A stretch of 64,000 bases of DNA. Origin: Actibacterium sp. GTDB taxonomy: Bacteria; Pseudomonadota; Alphaproteobacteria; Rhodobacterales; Rhodobacteraceae. The notes below the pieces were generated by a model. The model made no database searches. It was not told the origin of the DNA and worked only from the letters and a program-made list of their open reading frames with translations. The DNA lies in NCBI GenBank assembly GCA_016278325.1, contig JADQCB010000008.1, forward strand, positions 1 through 64,000, read 5' to 3'. Positions 62,458 through 64,000 of this stretch are shown here, in pieces (position 1 is the stretch's first letter; each line of letters opens with the position of its first letter). Position numbers and translations under genes: made by a program.

Positions 62458-62946
62458 TCAGGCCGCGTCCGGGCGGAAGGTCAGGCTGACGCCATTGATG
62501 CAGTGCCGCTTGCCCGTCGGGGGCGGGCCGTCGTCGAAGATATGACCCAGATGACTGCCGCACCGGCTGCAATGGCACTCGGTCCGCACCATCACCAGCA
62601 AGCGGCGGTCCGGTTTCGTGCCGATCGCGTCCGGCAGGGCCTGCCAGAAACTGGGCCAGCCGGTGCCGCTGTCGAACTTGTGCGCCGAGGAATAGAGCGC
62701 CTGGTCGCAGCCCTTGCAATGGAAAAGCCCTGGACGCTTTTCCTCGTTCAGCGGGCTGGTGAAGGCGCGTTCCGTGCCCTCCTGGCGCATCACCTCGTAT
62801 TCGAGATCGCTCAGCCGGGCTTTCCACTCGGCCTCTGTGCGGGTGATCTCGAAGCGCGCGGCCGTCGCGCGCCGGGCGGCCAGCAATGTGGCACCCGATG
62901 ACGTCAGCCCCAGGGCGAGCGCGCCCATGAATGCACGGCGTTGCAT
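62458..62946 (-). CDS. msrB: Secreted peptide-methionine (R)-S-oxide reductase
   Basis: MsrB reduces methionine-R-sulfoxide in proteins. The 162-residue protein starts with a signal having twin arginines (MQRRAFMGALALGL), possibly Tat-dependent, so it acts outside the cytoplasm. Zinc ligands Cys77/Cys80 and Cys126/Cys129 and the catalytic Cys149 in KRHCINGVSL are present. AGGAGG lies 6 bases upstream of ATG 62946. The fasciclin gene precedes it by 85 bp on the same strand, so both may be expressed together. Confidence 0.93.
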   Translation of the reverse strand: MQRRAFMGALALGLTSSGATLLAARRATAARFEITRTEAEWKARLSDLEYEVMRQEGTERAFTSPLNEEKRPGLFHCKGCDQALYSSAHKFDSGTGWPSFWQALPDAIGTKPDRRLLVMVRTECHCSRCGSHLGHIFDDGPPPTGKRHCINGVSLTFRPDAA

Positions 62947-63031
62947 GGCATCCTCCTTGGTCTTTCATGAAACTGGGGCACCGCCCGCGCCGGCTCAAGC
63001 CCGGGCGGTGCAAAACCGCGTGAGAGGCGCG

Positions 63032-63601
63032 TTACATCGCCGGCAGCATCACGGTATCGATGACATGGATCACGCCGTTGGATTGCTTCACATCGGCGAT
63101 GGTCACATTCGCGCTGCGACCGCGCGGATCGGTCAGGACGATGGTTCCGTCCTGCATCGTCGCCTGCAAAATGCAGCCGCCGACCGTCTGAACGGGATGG
63201 GTGCCGCCGTCATCGGCGATCATGCCCGCGATCGCCGATGACATCGCGTTCGCCGCGACCACATGGCAGGTCAGCAGCTTGACGAGCCGCTCCTTGTTTC
63301 CGGGCTCCAGCAGGGATTCGACCCTGCCTTTCTGAAGCATGGCGAAGGCTTCGTCGGTCGGCGCAAACACGGTGAACGGGCCCTTTCCCGAAAGCGTCTC
63401 GACCAGGCCGGCAGCCTTGACCGCGGCGACCAGTGTTTCATGATCGGCCGAGTTCACGGCGTTCTGCACGATGGTCTTTTCGGGGAACATCGCGGCGCCG
63501 CCAACCATCGGGTTGCCGTTCATCGAATGACTCGCGGCCTGGGCGGCGCCCGCGGCCAGCCCGATCACGCAGGCGATCCTGGCGATAGCGTTCGTCTTCA
63601 T
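63032..63601 (-). CDS. Secreted fasciclin (FAS1)-domain protein
   Basis: The 189-residue protein has a signal peptide (1-23, ending AAQA) and one FAS1 domain (about 50-187) with TLVAAVKAAGLVETLSGKGP, FTVFAPTDEAFAML and the terminal GVIHVIDTVMLPA. FAS1 domains mediate adhesion. ATG 63601 has AGAGGAGA upstream; a longer in-frame start is rejected as it adds non-signal sequence. A partial RskA-like anti-sigma gene lies upstream on the same strand. Confidence 0.93.
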   Translation of the reverse strand: MKTNAIARIACVIGLAAGAAQAASHSMNGNPMVGGAAMFPEKTIVQNAVNSADHETLVAAVKAAGLVETLSGKGPFTVFAPTDEAFAMLQKGRVESLLEPGNKERLVKLLTCHVVAANAMSSAIAGMIADDGGTHPVQTVGGCILQATMQDGTIVLTDPRGRSANVTIADVKQSNGVIHVIDTVMLPAM

Positions 63602-63655
63602 GTCTTGTCTCCTCTCGGGTTTGCACCGGGCCAATCGCCCGGATCACCCGAAGCC

Positions 63656-63682
63656 ACGACCGAGACCCGAAAAGAGTTTCAC
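63656..63682 (-). promoter_or_regulatory. Candidate ECF-sigma promoter of the fasciclin gene
   Basis: On the minus strand GTGAAAC (63682-63676) and TCGT (63659-63656) are separated by 16 bp, the layout of ECF promoters with an AAC-type -35. It is about 55 bp ahead of the fasciclin ATG and just after the anti-sigma gene. The sigma factor is outside the window. Confidence 0.35.
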
Positions 63683-63723
63683 CGGGCGCGGTCGCACGAC
63701 ATCACATCGGCGTGAGCGCATGT

Positions 63724-64000
63724 TCAGACGCCGGTGACCTGCCCCGTCGCCAGCACCGGCCCGGTGGGCGCGCCCGTGGGCGAGCCGCCCGGCGGTTCCT
63801 CGCTGATCGCAAGCACCGCGCCCGACAGGCGCGCGGCCAGGGCGCCCGGCACAGGCAGGCGGGCCCGCCGGTCTTCGGGCAACAGGCCGAGCGAGACCGG
63901 CGGCTTGTCGGCCTCGATCAGCCACAGTTCCAGCGCCCGGCCCGGCGCCGCGGCGCCGGCGCTGCGGTTTATCTCAAGCAGGCCCGACGCCGGATCATAG
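63724..64000 (-). CDS. C-terminal part of an RskA-like anti-sigma factor
   Basis: The minus-strand frame ending with a TGA at 63724-63726 is open to the window edge (91 residues). It reads as the extracytoplasmic RskA domain: YDPASGLLEINRSAG, ALELWLIEADKPPVSLGLLP, and the end EEPPGGSPTGAPTGPVLATG with the PPGGSPTGxPTGPV tail seen in these proteins. The zinc-finger and membrane parts would lie beyond the window. It probably holds an ECF sigma factor, encoded next to it, inactive. Overlapping frames with different residues are shadows. Confidence 0.8.
   Translation of the reverse strand, partial: YDPASGLLEINRSAGAAAPGRALELWLIEADKPPVSLGLLPEDRRARLPVPGALAARLSGAVLAISEEPPGGSPTGAPTGPVLATGQVTGV

Overview
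This 64 kb window is chromosomal sequence from a GC-rich alphaproteobacterium, almost certainly a member of the Rhodobacterales (Rhodobacteraceae); I cannot name the genus. The evidence is the complex I operon, which has small extra reading frames between its subunit genes (DUF5333- and DUF5337-like) and birA at its 3' end, as in the Paracoccus nqo cluster. A GAAC-N7-GAAC LexA box of alphaproteobacterial type, a two-domain cold-shock protein and a B12-dependent class II ribonucleotide reductase agree with this. I see no rRNA, insertion sequence, prophage or CRISPR array. Nearly all genes are housekeeping or catabolic.

Layout. 1-543 (-): the start of a membrane-anchored Pro/Ala-rich protein. 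738-5575 (+): trpG-trpD-trpC-moaC-moeA, then lexA with its own SOS promoter. 5569-7608 (-): a comEC-like gene convergent with lexA. 7686-10463 (+): gltX and gltA, ending in a strong terminator. 10676-14353 (-): nrdJ. 14858-16710 (-): pdxH, a double cold-shock protein, a DUF192 protein and tRNA-Pro. 16808-23799 (+): fabI, a phosphoribosyltransferase, a DUF2127 protein, a PpiD/SurA-like chaperone, trpE, ssb and an M50 protease with CBS domains. 23915-45573 (-): one very long operon with all 14 complex I genes (nuoA to nuoN), seven inserted genes, then birA, coaX and an RNase J gene. 45790-54342 (-): a leucine/isovalerate degradation (liu) operon with a readable promoter and a palindromic operator. 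54375-56294 (-): a DegT-type aminotransferase and a phosphoglycolate-phosphatase-like gene. 56422-59599 (+): glmU-glmS. 59669-62065 (+): LysR regulator, DoxX protein and VOC protein. 62323-64000 (-): tRNA-Val, a secreted MsrB, a secreted fasciclin-domain protein and the C-terminal end of an RskA-like anti-sigma factor.

How the genes connect. Tryptophan synthesis is split, with trpGDC about 18 kb from trpE, which sits behind a periplasmic-folding gene. The nuo operon uses repeated ATGA/TGATG stop-start overlaps, so most subunits are translationally coupled; the inserted genes share these overlaps and so are expressed with complex I. BirA at the end of this operon should biotinylate the methylcrotonyl-CoA carboxylase alpha subunit of the neighbouring liu operon. 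The liu operon encodes isovaleryl-CoA dehydrogenase, both methylcrotonyl-CoA carboxylase subunits, a methylglutaconyl-CoA hydratase candidate and HMG-CoA lyase. A macrodomain protein, a flavodoxin-fold protein and a GST are coupled into it.

Most interesting points: the macrodomain gene inside the leucine operon; a sulfotransferase inside the nuo operon; a helix-hairpin-helix-type domain present twice within nuo; the RskA/fasciclin pairing with an ECF-type promoter candidate; and the liu promoter/operator. I found no clearly new multi-gene system. The novelty is in unexpected partners embedded in conserved operons.
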